From: Chelonoidis abingdonii
Taxonomy: Eukaryota > Chordata > Testudines > Testudinidae
Direction of reading: 5' to 3'
DNA: 64,000 nt
Assembly: GCF_003597395.2 (NCBI RefSeq)
Contig: NC_133771.1
Location: 134,573,010 to 134,637,009 of the forward strand
The translations under genes were made by a program, and so were the position numbers. Shown here in pieces: positions 11,560 through 22,242 of the stretch. Numbering within the stretch: position 1 is the stretch's first letter; the number at the start of each line of letters is the position of its first letter. The notes under the pieces are model-generated. The model saw only the letters and a list, made by a program, of their open reading frames with translations. It was not told the DNA's origin and ran no database searches.

Positions 11560-11799
11560 TATTGACCACAGAAACAATTGATGTCATGAAGTTTATAAAT
11601 ATTTCATGAAGATCTTTAAAATGTTCATTGATCATGACTGTAATGCACCCCACACATCATGGCAGTGACTTTCTGGAAATCAGGGATAGTCAGGTCAACA
11701 AGAAGGTTAAAAAAATTAAAAAGTATCATCCTGCCCAGAGGGATTTTACAGGAAATGTGCATTATGGAAGCAGGAATGAGTGAACCTCCTTGACTGGAG

Positions 11800-11900
11800 C
11801 GGAGGGTGCTCATGATCTCTGAAAATCAAGCCACTTACTTAGTGGCTCGAATATGGATTTAGGGATGGAATTTTCAAAGACTCCTAAGGGAATTAGGAGC
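11800..11900. repeat. Old palindromic repeat, family 2 (partial)
   Basis: Contains 'tctctgaaaatcaagccact' and 'cgaatatggatttaggg' in the same order as at 9345-9440. Confidence 0.45.
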
Positions 11901-11919
11901 AAATAGCCACTTGACTTTC

Positions 11920-12118
11920 AGCTTTCTTGCCACCCTAGGAGCCCAACTTTAGGTGTCCCCTTTTCTCTCTATGCCTCAATTTCCTTGTCCAAAGAGGAAT
12001 GACAATACTCGCATGGCCTCACCGGGGTTGCTGGGAGGGTAGCTTCAGGTTCATAAAGCAATCTGAGACCTTCAGATGGAAGGTGATATAGAAGCGCAAA
12101 GCTTTATTATTATTGCAA
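11920..12118 (+). repeat. MIR/CORE-SINE, sense, with (TTA)n tail
   Basis: It has the core signature 'tatgcctcaatttccttgtc' and 'aaagaggaatgacaatact', then the 3' part 'aaagcaatctgagaccttca' and 'ggtgatatagaagcgcaaag', and ends in TTATTATTATT. This is the arrangement of a reptile MIR-type SINE running left to right. Confidence 0.6.
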
Positions 12119-12939
12119 GACACTGTTTCCTGTGGTGAGCGTATTGTCCATCACATGAAGAAAACCCTGCACTTTTCAGGTGTCGCTGCTTGAACATATG
12201 CAGTTTGGGGTTGTCAGTTCTTTCAGATTTAAGTTAAGGTATTATTGATGAGGTTTTCAAAGGCCTTCTCATAATGGAAGAGTTACATACAACACATACA
12301 CACATTAACACAAGCTGTGATTGCATATAACGCCCTGCACACCAGGAAGAAAATCTACCTTATTATGTCATCACCTTAGAAGTGAAATTAAAGTAGTTTG
12401 GTGTTCAAACATGGAAGCAATGGATTTCTTCCTCCCCATTAGAGTTCCATACACTCCAGTGACAGGGAAGGTATGTGATGTGCAAAATGTCATTACTGGG
12501 CCTGCATTAGCTTCATTTTGCTGACAGCACTTCCTGGGCTTTCGTGTTCAATGCAGTTTGGAAGTTGCTGTTGCTAACATAACAAAGTAGTATAGGCATA
12601 TAAACAAAATATATGCACAAACTAAATGTGTACAGAAACAGTGGGGAATATGTACACATAAAGAGAGGACATTGAATGATGCAGACACTAGGGCATTCAA
12701 GATAGTGAAATGTAGTGTGTTGGGTGGAGGACACTGCTGGGAATGTTACACAAAAATTTCATGTACAGTTACATCCCCTCCAGTACCTTTAAACTTTATG
12801 ATGTTATTCATAGGTGATCTAGCAAAGTTCTTGGTTCCTGGTCCCTGGGTGCCTGAAAACATACTGGGGTGCAGTATTGCTAACAGTATGCAGATAGCAA
12901 TATCTGTTAAAGTGTTGGTGTCTTGGCATTTAGCCACCA
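12119..12939. other. Unclassified intergenic DNA
   Basis: Nothing recognised with confidence. Part of it, near 12750-12940, could be further internal sequence of the LTR element to the right. Confidence 0.35.
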
Positions 12940-14439
12940 ATGTTATGAGGTGGTTTGCCTCAGTTTCCCCTTCCACACAGCAGTGTAGGCCTGTTATGCT
13001 TTTGCTGCTGTGCCAAGCTCTAAGCCTGTTTACAGATATTAGCTGAGAAGCACCAGGTTAGTGGTACTGTCTTGTTACCACCCCTAGCATATACAGAAGT
13101 TTTTTCCACAAATCAGAATGTCACACATCTTCAAAGGGTTTGTTATTAACATCAACTCCTTTGTCTTGACCCATAAATGAAGTAGCAAAAGACACAAGAT
13201 TAACAGCCAATTTAAAAGACTTTGTTCACACAGCCTGGCTTGCCCAGTGTCCACTGCTTTTCCCAACCCCTTTGTGTACCACGGTAGGTGCTCAGATACA
13301 GATTCTTCTGCCTTTTTGGAGAAGGCTCTCAATTCAGGCATGTGTTTGAGGATTTGGCAAGGAAAGAGTGCACTACAGCTATGCCTGCCCTCGTCCCCTC
13401 CCTCTGGACTATCTTTGTGTTGGGTCCCACCCACTTGTGAAGCTTCCCAAATAGGAAGTTTTTCTTCCTCCTGCCATGAAGAGACAGTTTATCTCTTACA
13501 AGCATAGCAGGAACAACATATTTTAATGGAGTGCTTTGGATTGGTAAGATTCCCCTTGTTCACCCTACTCTCTGTTTCCAAAAGGTCAGCCGGGTGGACT
13601 CTTCCCTCCAGGAGATCTGATCCCCTGTCTTCCCTTAAAACCTGATCCACCAGTGAGCAGTCTGGCATTTCAGATGCAGATCTTTCACCCTCCTCATGGG
13701 GAAAAGCCTTCCTACAAAGGTGGGGCAACACTCCTGTCCCCCCTCACCTTCTGTCTGGACTTCCCTCTCTGGGCTTCCCTCTGAGGCAGACACTCCTGTG
13801 TCCCCCAAAAGCAAATGTGACCCTGACCTAGTTGTGGGCTCACAGCTACCAGCTATGACAGACCCTTCACTGGCCAAAACAATTCCCCTGATTTCACTCA
13901 GGTTGGGCTTGCTTTGAGCTACAGAGTCCTTGGGATCTGTTCCCATAGCAACATTACCAGGACCCCAACTTCCACCTTCAAGATACATGTCTTTGTGCAC
14001 CTCTTCCACTCCCTTACAGCCAGTTCATGCTTTTGGGTCTCAGTCTGTGCTTGTCCCTGGGCATCAATTTCTTTGTCTTTTAAGTCCAGGGTTTGCTAGT
14101 GGGCAGTCTTTTTTTTTTCCCCCCCCAGGCAGCTTTTTGTGCTTGAATTTGAGCCAGTTTCTGGGCCTCAAGTTCTTTGTTTTTTTAAGTGCAGGGCTTG
14201 CTGGCTCCCTCTTTCCTTCTTAGCAATTTGCAGCCTGTGCAGTTCTATCTTCTTCTGAGCTTCACTCTCACCTATTTTGCTCATTTTCTGCCTCTATTTC
14301 CTTTACCCAAAATAAGCAAACAGAAAATAACAAACCAGTAACCACTTCATCTGTTCTCCTCCACACTCAAAACTCACTTAAAATCACTATCAGTATTTCA
14401 AAGCAATCAGCTGTGCACAGATCCTGCTGACTACACCAC
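12940..14439 (-). mobile_element. Internal region of a truncated LTR retrotransposon
   Basis: This lies directly downstream, on the minus strand, of the LTR at 14440-15595. One base after the LTR the minus strand begins TGGTGTAGTCAGCAGGAT, a primer-binding-site-like stretch (TGG pairs with a tRNA CCA end). A leader of about 150 bases follows, then an ATG at 14284. The internal sequence is long and mostly stop-ridden and is lost to the left near 12940. I read it as the 5' part of a gypsy-like element. No polymerase motifs remain. Confidence 0.6.
14168..14284 (-). pseudogene. Start of gag-like ORF, broken
   Basis: The minus-strand ATG at 14284 opens 38 codons rich in Lys, Glu, Gln and Arg, then stops at 14168-14170. 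Open pieces continue in other frames down to about 13635, including a 124-codon frame at 13635-14009. A charged, helix-prone N-terminus is common at the start of vertebrate gypsy Gag proteins. No zinc knuckle or protease motif is readable beyond. The whole unit is dead through stops, frameshifts and loss of its left part. Confidence 0.45.
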
Positions 14440-15595
14440 TGTGATGGATTCGATCACAGATACTCCCTTGGGGCTGCCACCTGATGTGTTGGAATTACCT
14501 CTGAGCCCGTTTTCCCTTCCAGCTTGGGACTCCAGAACCCTGCCTTGTTGAGACAGACATGCTATCCTGCTGCAACACAGACCCAGATCTGGTCCAAGCC
14601 CCAAAAGCTGAAGACTTTAACCAAAAACTGCTCAGCAAGTTACTTATTTCCAGCACCCAGACACCCAGCTCCGAATGGGATCCAAACCCCAAATAAATCC
14701 ACTTTACTCTTTATAAAGCTTATACAAGGTAAACTCATCAATTGTCCACCCTGTATAACACTGATAGAGAGATTATGCACAGCTGTTTGCTCCCCAGGTG
14801 TTAATCACTTACTCTGGGTTTGTTAATAAACAAAAGTGATTTTATTAAGTATAAAAAGTAGGATTTAAGTGGTTTCAAGTGATAACAGACAGAACAAAAT
14901 AAGTTATCAAGCAAAACAAAACAATCAAGTCTAAGCCTAATACCTTTAAGAAACTGAATAAAGGTAAATCTCACCCTCAGAGATGTTCCAATAAGCTTCT
15001 TTCACAGACTAGTCTACTTCTTTGTCTGGGCCCAATCCTTTCCTCTGGTACAGTCCTTGTTAGTTCCAGCTCAGGTGGTAGCTAGGGGATTTCTTATGAC
15101 TGGCAGCCCCCTTTGTTCTGTTCCACTCCCTTTTATATCTTTGGCACAAGGCGGGAATTCTTTGTCTCTCTCTGGGTTCCCACCCTTCCTTCTACATGGA
15201 AAAGCACCAGGTTTAAGATGGATTCCATATCATATGACACGTTCACATGTCCTGTGAGATTTTATTACTCATTGGCTGGCACCCACGTATACAGGAAGGC
15301 TTACAATTAAACAGAACCATTTACAACTAATTGTCCTAGTTAATGGGAGCAATCAAGAATCCAAGCCACCATTAATGGCCTACACTTTGCGTAGTTACAA
15401 TAGGACTTCAGAGTAATACTTCATATTTCTAGCTTCGGATACAATAATGATACATTCATACAAATAGCATGAACACATTCAGTAGATTACAAGCTTTGTA
15501 ATGATACCTTACAAGAGACCTTTTGCATAAAGCATAATATATTATATTTACACTCATAAGCATATTTCCATAAACCTGTGGTGTGCAACATCACA
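14440..15595 (-). mobile_element. LTR of gypsy-like retrotransposon (about 1.16 kb)
   Basis: The ends are TGTGATG at 14440 and CATCACA at 15595, a short inverted repeat with TG...CA termini. The minus orientation follows from the primer-binding-site-like TGG next to 14440 and from the gag-like ATG further left. A minus-strand AATAAA lies at 14841-14846. The interior is rich in runs such as 'gataacagacagaacaaaat' and is non-coding. The other LTR of this copy is not in the window. Confidence 0.7.
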
Positions 15596-15716
15596 ACAGT
15601 ATTGTTCTATTAAAGCAATTTCCATTAAAGAAAAATCTGGCTCAAAGACTTTAGTGGCAATGAGAACCACCTTAATTCCTAAAGTAGGGCTTGGGAAAGT
15701 TGGCACTAGGTATCTT
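15596..15716. other. Short unclassified spacer
   Basis: Nothing recognised between the LTR and the palindromic repeat. Confidence 0.4.
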
Positions 15717-15795
15717 GGCCAGATCCTCAGCTGCTGGAAATCAGTGTCGCTCTCTGGGAGTCAGCTGATTTACACCAGCCGAAGATGCCACCAGG
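15717..15795. repeat. Palindromic repeat, family 1
   Basis: 'ggccagatcctcagctgctg' on the left mirrors 'gctgatttacaccagccgaa' and 'gatgcc' on the right, around a short centre. This is the clearest arm structure of family 1 in the window. Confidence 0.6.
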
Positions 15796-16373
15796 AGTTC
15801 AAACCATCCTCCTCACTTCGACCACAAAAGGTCAGAACCGGCAGGACCACAGAGAGCCTCTCCCCAGCCCCCATGCTTTCCTTGATGATAAAGTCATCCT
15901 TTTTTTAATGTATTTCAGAAACACAATTAAGTAATTATAGAAACGCTCTGATGTTAAACTAAACAAATGGCCATTAACTGCCTTTTCTGAATACCAAGAA
16001 AAATAAGGGTTGGGGAACAATTGACGGAAGTGCACCAAACAGAAACTCTTGCATTAATTATCATCATTCATTCTGGGGTAGATGGCGAGAGGCGGCGCAA
16101 CCTACACTTTAAAAATGGATCCTTCCCCCCCCCATGGATCCTTCCCCCCTCCCCCCTCCACCATAACACACACACTTTAAGGGTCTTATCCTAACTGCCA
16201 TTGTTCCTCACTGGGAGCTTGCCCACTGACTTTCGAATTTGATGCAGGATCGGCCCTTTACATGTCCATTTCACAGTGGCTGAATGAACTACAGCGTATC
16301 CAATGACAGCTAAATGAAGTACTTCCTGTTCCAGAGCCTGCGCAGCCTAACTCATAATATCTTCGAAGTAGAT
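15796..16373. other. Intergenic DNA with C-rich repeat and a family 1 trace
   Basis: Two near-identical 'atggatccttcccccc' units at about 16115-16150 form a small C-rich tandem. The phrase 'gatgcaggatcggccc' near 16240 is an edge of family 1. Nothing else recognised. Confidence 0.4.
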
Positions 16374-17171
16374 TGACATACAAAAGCTTGCCCACGGGGA
16401 CCCGAATGGTCAAGGATTGTCTTTATTTAGGGCTATCCTTCACCCTCTCACTTCTCCTGGTCTTCTCGCATGAAAGAGAGCAACAATAACCCCGACGTCC
16501 ACAGCGCAAACAAATTCGATGTTATTGGGGTGATCTTCCACAAGCAGATTCCAGTTCTTCCCTTATGTTCTTCCAGCTCTGACAAGACAGACCTTGCCTG
16601 TTCCCGTCGCTCCCCCACTGTCCCATTGTCCCCCTTTAGCAAACATGACTCCAATCCTCCATCCCCATCCAGTCCCATTCCCCACACCCTTACTCCTGAT
16701 GAGCTCAGACTATTATAGTATAAAACCTGAGTTTTGCCTTAGCTATCTTTACCAATAGTTTACTGAAATTTAACTAACAATCCTAAAATTGTAAAGGTAT
16801 TTAACCAATTATACCCACCAACTTCATTGGTTTACACCCCAAAATATTACTATACCAAGGCAGACAGAGCCCATGCAAATAAACATCAAACAATGCAGAA
16901 TAAGGATTTCACAACTACAGTCTATACAGACTAAGGGTTTTCCAGCTGGTCTATTCATAGTGATTTCTTGCCAAACAGGAGCGACAAACTAAGTTCCTTT
17001 ACATCTTCCAGGCTCTCCCTTGCTTTGGAGGTAATAGGAAGATCAGACCAGGATTGTATTCCTAATAGCCCAGTAGCAATGTGACTAGTCTGGAATGTGA
17101 GGATGTGACCATACACTTCCCAGTTTATGGCTGCCTAACTACATCTTAGCTGAAGGCCTTAGCCTGTCACA
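16374..17171 (-). mobile_element. Solo LTR of an endogenous-retrovirus-like element
   Basis: Approximate ends are TGACATAC at 16374 and CCTGTCACA at 17171. On the minus strand a TATA-like 'ttttatactataa' (16712-16724) stands about 290 bases before AATAAA (16422-16427), and a CG-containing stretch follows to the end. That order, promoter then poly(A) signal, is a typical LTR. No coding remnant lies on either side, so I call it a solo LTR. Boundaries are uncertain because no clear target duplication was found. Confidence 0.55.
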
Positions 17172-17989
17172 GTAAGAGAAGGCCATTACACAGACAGTGA
17201 TTTTGATTCTTTCTTTTATACTTCTATAACTAGCTAAGTGATAAGAATACATCTAAATTCTTAAAGGATAGGCCTTTGCAGACAGGCCTGAATATCTATA
17301 TCCTCACACTTTAATAGGTAGGAAGACAGAAAAAATCCTTCAAAACTGTTGTAGAACAGTCTAAGAAAAGCTCTTTCCCTTTTCCAGGCAGGCAGTGATT
17401 AAAGTCTATGAACAAAACACAGCAAGGAAGGATGTCTTGCAGAAAATGCTTTTCTTCTTGACTTTGCAGTGAAAAAGATAAGCAGAAAGAAAAACAAAAA
17501 TGGTCATTGACACCTGCAAAGGATGGCACCAGCCTAATTACCGATTTTCCCAATAAAAAGGGAAGCCACTCTTCAATGAAATAGGTTAAGATTCCATATT
17601 TGTTAAGTGTTTATGTACACAAAGAACACATATATAGCCAACTGGGGACCGGAAGTCTAGCATTTAATGCAATCAATTGGCAGGGACTGCAGTAAGTGTT
17701 CTAGCACTAACGTTATATAAAGGAAGATTGATGAGTTCGGGGGTTTATTTGACATATAGTCGCACCCCCCCTACTCCTTTTCCAAGCATACATGAGAGAA
17801 GAAATGCAGATTTCCAAAGGGATTCTGATTGGGCAGGTCCTTCTTTTGAAAACTAAATAGAGGGTTGCATACCCTGAAATCAGTTGGATTTGTGCGTGTG
17901 CATTGGATGGGGAAATGAGGCTCTTAGCCATATATTGCAAGGGGAATAGAGCCATTTAAAAATAAGCTTGTGTTCATTTTTATAAAGAG
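17172..17989. other. Unclassified intergenic DNA
   Basis: No recognised gene or repeat. Short frames on the minus strand (17311-17553, 17713-17955) have no domain. Confidence 0.45.
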
Positions 17990-18125
17990 CTACTTTATTT
18001 ATTTATGTATTTGTATTGCTGTAGCCTGGAAGCTCCAGGCTTGAACCAGGACCCCACTGTGCTAGGTGCTGTACAAGCACAATAAAAAGACAGTCTCTGT
18101 TCCAAAGAGTTTACATTATGAGACA
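17990..18125 (-). repeat. SINE/LINE 3' tail, antisense
   Basis: 'accccactgtgctaggtgct' and 'gtacaagcacaataaaaaga' follow a TTTATTTATT-type stretch. This is the reverse complement of the tail found at 18262-18345, and similar sequence occurs at 59190-59385. Confidence 0.55.
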
Positions 18126-18261
18126 GGAGACAACAGATGGCTACAGACAGTCAGTCCGTATTGGTCAAGCTGATAAGCTGTGGTCTCAGCACACCTGCAA
18201 TCTAAGCGTTATCAAGTTTGTCTATTTAAATCATAAACTCATTGGTTGGAGACTCTGTTGG
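18126..18261. other. Spacer between two inverted tails
   Basis: It begins 'agacaggagacaacagatgg', which continues the body of the left repeat, and then becomes unclear. Confidence 0.4.
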
Positions 18262-18345
18262 TATCTGTTGGTACAGCACCTAACACAATGGGGCCCTGGT
18301 CTTGTCTGAGACATATGGGTGCTATAATAATAATAAATAATGCCA
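18262..18345 (+). repeat. SINE/LINE 3' tail, sense
   Basis: 'gtacagcacctaacacaatg' and 'gggccctggtcttgtctgag' run into ATAATAATAATAAAT. It is the inverse of 18020-18085. Confidence 0.6.
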
Positions 18346-18937
18346 CCAAAGAATCATGTGACAGAAGGAGATGGTGAATGGGAGCCTGGAATAAAGCTAG
18401 AAAAGGAATGTGTGTGAGTGAGTGAAAGAGAGAGAAGCAACGCAATGAATCTCATGTCATAGCTGTAAAGTGCAGCACTGCAATGGTATGGTATAATGCT
18501 ACATAGCTATTCATAGCCATTTTTATCTTGAATAATCCCTGCCATGTCTCAGTGCATCTCATTCATGGTGAAGGCGACACTGGCTGGGAGAAACACACTT
18601 GTTTGTGCCTCAGGTGCTCTCATAACTGATGCCTGTCTAATGGTGGCTCCTGATCAATAGCATGCAGGAAGTCAGTGAGGCCTGGATGACATCTAATCTA
18701 GCTTTCCTGTCTGGTGGGGTTTAACAGTTCTCATCACTGAGGGCAAACCCCGTGGCCAAATCAGGCCAGAGCCAGAAGTCACATCATCAATTTACATCTC
18801 TAATGCTACATGACCTGGCCACACTGGGGGCATGAGAACATTAAAGCATTGTGTCCTAGTGTTCCAAGGTACTGCACAAACTGCCCTGGGATTCACACTG
18901 TATGCTGGTCATGGTGAAACAGTGAAAAACATTTAAG
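18346..18937. other. Unclassified intergenic DNA
   Basis: Nothing recognised. Confidence 0.45.
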
Positions 18938-19016
18938 TACATGGGGCCCTATCCTACACTCATTCAAATTAATAGCAAAATTCACATTGACTTCAATAGG
19001 AAGAGAATCAGCCCCA
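18938..19016. repeat. Palindromic repeat, family 1
   Basis: 'ggggccctatcctacact' and 'cattgacttcaataggaaga' then 'atcagcccc'. The centre and the outer edges match other family 1 copies. Confidence 0.55.
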
Positions 19017-19189
19017 TCTTTTTAGGGTAGTCATTGAGCTTGTGAAGTATAGCTATTCTGCAGCATTGGAAACAGAAGCACAGAAGACAGTCACTGAGTG
19101 TAGTCAGTTATAGTGCCAACTCTAGACTTCATGGCAGAACTGCCCTGTTCATCTGAGGTAACAGAGACCAATTTAACATCATGTCCTTG

Positions 19190-19560
19190 GTAGCATTGTT
19201 CAGATTCAGATGCTGGCATCAGAGTTGCGATAGTGATCAAGACACAGTCAGAGTTAGAAGCCACACCAAAAGCTAAACCAAGTCAGAGCCAGAAGCCCCG
19301 CCAGAGTCAGAGTTATGCCAAAGGTAAAGCTAGAGTCAATAACTGGAGTTAGGGCATGGGAGCAGGAACAAGGTATCATAGCAGGAACGAGGAGCAGGCA
19401 CCTGCTGAGGAAGCAGGAGCTTGGTCTCAAAGGTCTGGCCGGCAACAGGTCTAGTAACTAGTTACTCAGACAGGCAGTGTGGCAAGAACTGAAAGTTTTG
19501 TGGTAAAAGACATCCAATCAACAATCTGCTGCTAGTTAGCTGATCCTGCTGAGTCAGTGG
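19190..19560. repeat. Dispersed repeat with 'cagagccagaagcc' sub-repeats
   Basis: The block at 19245-19345 repeats short units such as 'agtcagagttagaagcc' and 'agtcagagccagaagcc', then runs into 'aggaacgaggagcaggcacc'. It resembles a repeat I associate with turtle genomes. Class unknown. Confidence 0.4.
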
Positions 19561-19929
19561 GTGTAGCCCTTGTTTTAGGGATCTCCATAGGTGCAGTTTC
19601 CTTGCCTGATCTTGCAGGTTGGCAACAGAGATGGTAACGCTCTTGGATGGCAACTCTGTGGGCCTGAGTTTGGGAGCAGTGGCCTCTGAGGGGTCATACA
19701 GTTCTTTCTCTGGGGATTTGTGCATTACCAAAAGGTTACATCAGCAAATTTGTAATAATGAAATGAGCCACCCAGGGAGAAGGAAGGAGGCCACTAGCAG
19801 TAGGTAGAAAGGCACAGAACGGTCCTGGGAAAGTTGTAAATACCTAGCTAGATAACATGTTTGTAAGAGACTAGTTCAGATCGCGGAGAATACTATAGTG
19901 CTGTTGTGTTTGCATATAATAAATTAGTT
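19561..19929. other. Unclassified intergenic DNA
   Basis: Nothing recognised. Confidence 0.4.
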
Positions 19930-20320
19930 TTATATTTATATAGTGCCATTCATCCCAGAGTGCTTGAAAGTTATACACGGTACATCTGGAAATGCAGCTG
20001 CCCCCTGCCTCCACACACACACACCACACAAGGTGGAGAGCTCAGCCAAATTGTGCACACCACATCACACAAGTTCAGGGAAAGAGAAATCTGATCAGGC
20101 ACAAACATCTATTTTTATAAGAAGTGCCATGGGATCTTTGACATCCATGCACTGAAGATAGCATCTGTAGGGTCCCTTCTGAAAAACCTGCAACATCCTC
20201 AGAATAATAAATGGCAAAGTAAACTTTGCCAGGGTTTGAACCTGTAGCACCACAATACACCAGTCTTCCCACTAGAGCCTGAGGCCAAGTCTGAGCCCTA
20301 ATCAAGCCCCATTTTTAACC
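19930..20320. repeat. Ancient repeat-like block with (CA)n
   Basis: 'tttatatagtgccattcatc', 'gtgccatgggatctttgaca' and 'gccagggtttgaacctgtag' appear in an order reminiscent of the 3' part of an old LINE or SINE. A CA-rich stretch lies at 20009-20036. The assignment is weak. Confidence 0.3.
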
Positions 20321-20479
20321 ATTAAGCACAAATGCTTATAGGACGACTGAGGGCACTAACTGAAAGGATAGAAAAGCAATCTTTTAGAGACCGTTAAAAA
20401 GCAAAACCATTAAGTGGTTAGTGTCATTACTCTAATATTTATAGGTTATGTGAAAATGTAAAGGTCACAAATCTAGGCT

Positions 20480-20705
20480 AGAATTTCTAAACATGAGAAG
20501 CTAAAGTTAGGCACCAAAAGCCATATTTAGTCACCTAAAGAATAGTCCGATTTTTCAGAGCTACTGTGTGACCTCAGCCCCAGCTGAAATCAATGGGAGA
20601 TGTATGGGCTGAAGACCTCTGAAAATCATGCCATTTATTTAGTATGGTTTTAGGTGCCTAGCTTTTGACATCCGAGTTTGGAAATGTTAGTTTTCCCCTG
20701 GTATT
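20480..20705. repeat. Palindromic repeat, family 2
   Basis: 'gctaaagttaggcaccaaaa' and 'tttaggtgcctagcttttga' are inverted halves around a centre with 'tgaaatcaatggga'. 'cctctgaaaatcatgccatt' matches the other family 2 copies. Confidence 0.55.
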
Positions 20706-21310
20706 CAGAGAACTAAATGGAGGGGCAAATAAAAAGTAAGAGGGAGTTTGAGCGGTTTGGCCCTTAGTGTCTGGCCTGGAGATGGTTTATCGGTAATACA
20801 GAGTGTGAAAAATTGATACAGACATTAGAGAAAAAGAGCAGTTTAAACAAAGCACCTTTTGCTCAATTAGCCAAGCCAATGTGACCACATTATCCAGCCG
20901 TTACATCAGCCAGGACATGCATATGCTGCCTGCTAAAATAACTACTGTTCTGACAGATGAAATGAATAATTCCTTTGTCCATAACAAAAGGCCAAGTATT
21001 CTTTTTTTTAACACAAAGTGATCTGTTGAGAGTTTAGGATTCACCTCTGAATGCTCCAGTGGGCAGGGACTTGGACTTAACCAAACCAGCTACAGAATAG
21101 AATTATCCCCCCCAAAAGGGTTTAGGCTTGTTTTGTCAAACACAGTGGTTTGAATGATCTTTCTTCTTGGCATAAGGACATATTGGCAGCTTGGAGAGTG
21201 CTGGCATAACCCATGTACCTCCTGGGTGTGTGGTGCTCTGTCCCCTCTAGTAGCACTGAGACCACTTTCAGATTAATAAATCTGCTACTGCCTTAGCTAA
21301 GAATCATGTG
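20706..21310. other. Unclassified intergenic DNA
   Basis: Nothing recognised. Confidence 0.45.
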
Positions 21311-21420
21311 GTTTTTAGCTCATGCAGTAGAGGATCGTGCATTTAGCTCCAGAGGTCCCAGGTTCAACCCTGCCTGTCCCCAGCCAGGATCTGTTGGCAT
21401 TACACTGGTGCTAAAAAACA
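21311..21420 (+). mobile_element. tRNA-derived SINE head
   Basis: A box-A-like TAGCTCATGCAGTAGAGG at 21316 and a box-B-like GGTTCAACCCTG at 21361 are spaced as in a tRNA, with 'gcctgtccccagccaggatc' after. The acceptor and anticodon stems do not pair, so this is a SINE promoter and not a tRNA gene. Turtles carry such tRNA-derived SINEs. Confidence 0.6.
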
Positions 21421-21824
21421 GCATAACACCAGCTTTTCATTGGTACCACACAAAGTAAACAATACAAATTGTGTTTAAGGAATTTGACAGTATCAAGTTG
21501 CTATTTTACACTGGGATCAAACTTTGGTTAGTTAATTAATTACTCATATTAATTTGTAATGTCCAAGGTAGTGCAGGAGACAGACAGACATGTACAAGCA
21601 ATCCTATATCTGAGAGCATTGTTCACCATCTAATTTTCACTCTGTGCCTCACTAAACACAATCTGTATGAAACATGCTATACAAAAAAAGGGGCCCAGTC
21701 TTGCAGCTTTTACACATGGGAGCAGATTATGTGTAATACTCAGGGCTACAGGAACTATATATTTATATCTAAAGATACTTTATTAGTTTGTTGTTATCTA
21801 CTTGTATTATGGTTGAACATAGAT
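21421..21824. other. Unclassified AT-rich intergenic DNA
   Basis: Nothing recognised. Confidence 0.45.
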
Positions 21825-22242
21825 CAGGGGTGGGTAAACTTTTTGGCCCGAGGGCCACACTGGGGTTGCAAAATTGTATGGAGGGCTGGGTAGGGAAGGC
21901 TGTGTCTCCCCAAACAGCCTGTCCCCCACCCCCATCTGACCCCTCCCACTTCCCACCCCCTTAGAACCCCACACCCATCTAACCCCCCCTGTTCCTTGTC
22001 CTTTAATTGCCCCCTCCCAGGACCCCCCACCCCTAACCAGCCCCGGGACCGCACCCACTATCCAACGCCCCTGCTCCCAGTCCCCTGACTGCTCTGACCC
22101 CTATCCACACCCCCAACCCCTGACAGGCCCCCCCTGGGACTCCCACATTTATTCAACGCCCCCATCCCCTGAACGCTCCCCAGAACCTCCCCGCCATCCA
22201 ACCACTCCCTGATCCCTGTCCCCTGACTGCCCCCTGGGACAG
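21825..22242 (-). mobile_element. hAT-type element, one end lost
   Basis: It starts CAGGGGTGGGTAAACT and 'ggcccgagggccacactggg', the inverse of the right end of the copy at 28434-29107. The interior is very C-rich on the plus strand (21890-22230). I found no matching right terminus, so it is truncated at about 22242. Confidence 0.65.

Noticed and set aside
19245..19345. CRISPR-like array
   Set aside because: The repeated 'cagagccagaagcc' units have no regular spacers and the genome is vertebrate.
21311..21420. Possible tRNA gene
   Set aside because: Boxes A and B are present but the stems do not pair; it is a tRNA-derived SINE.
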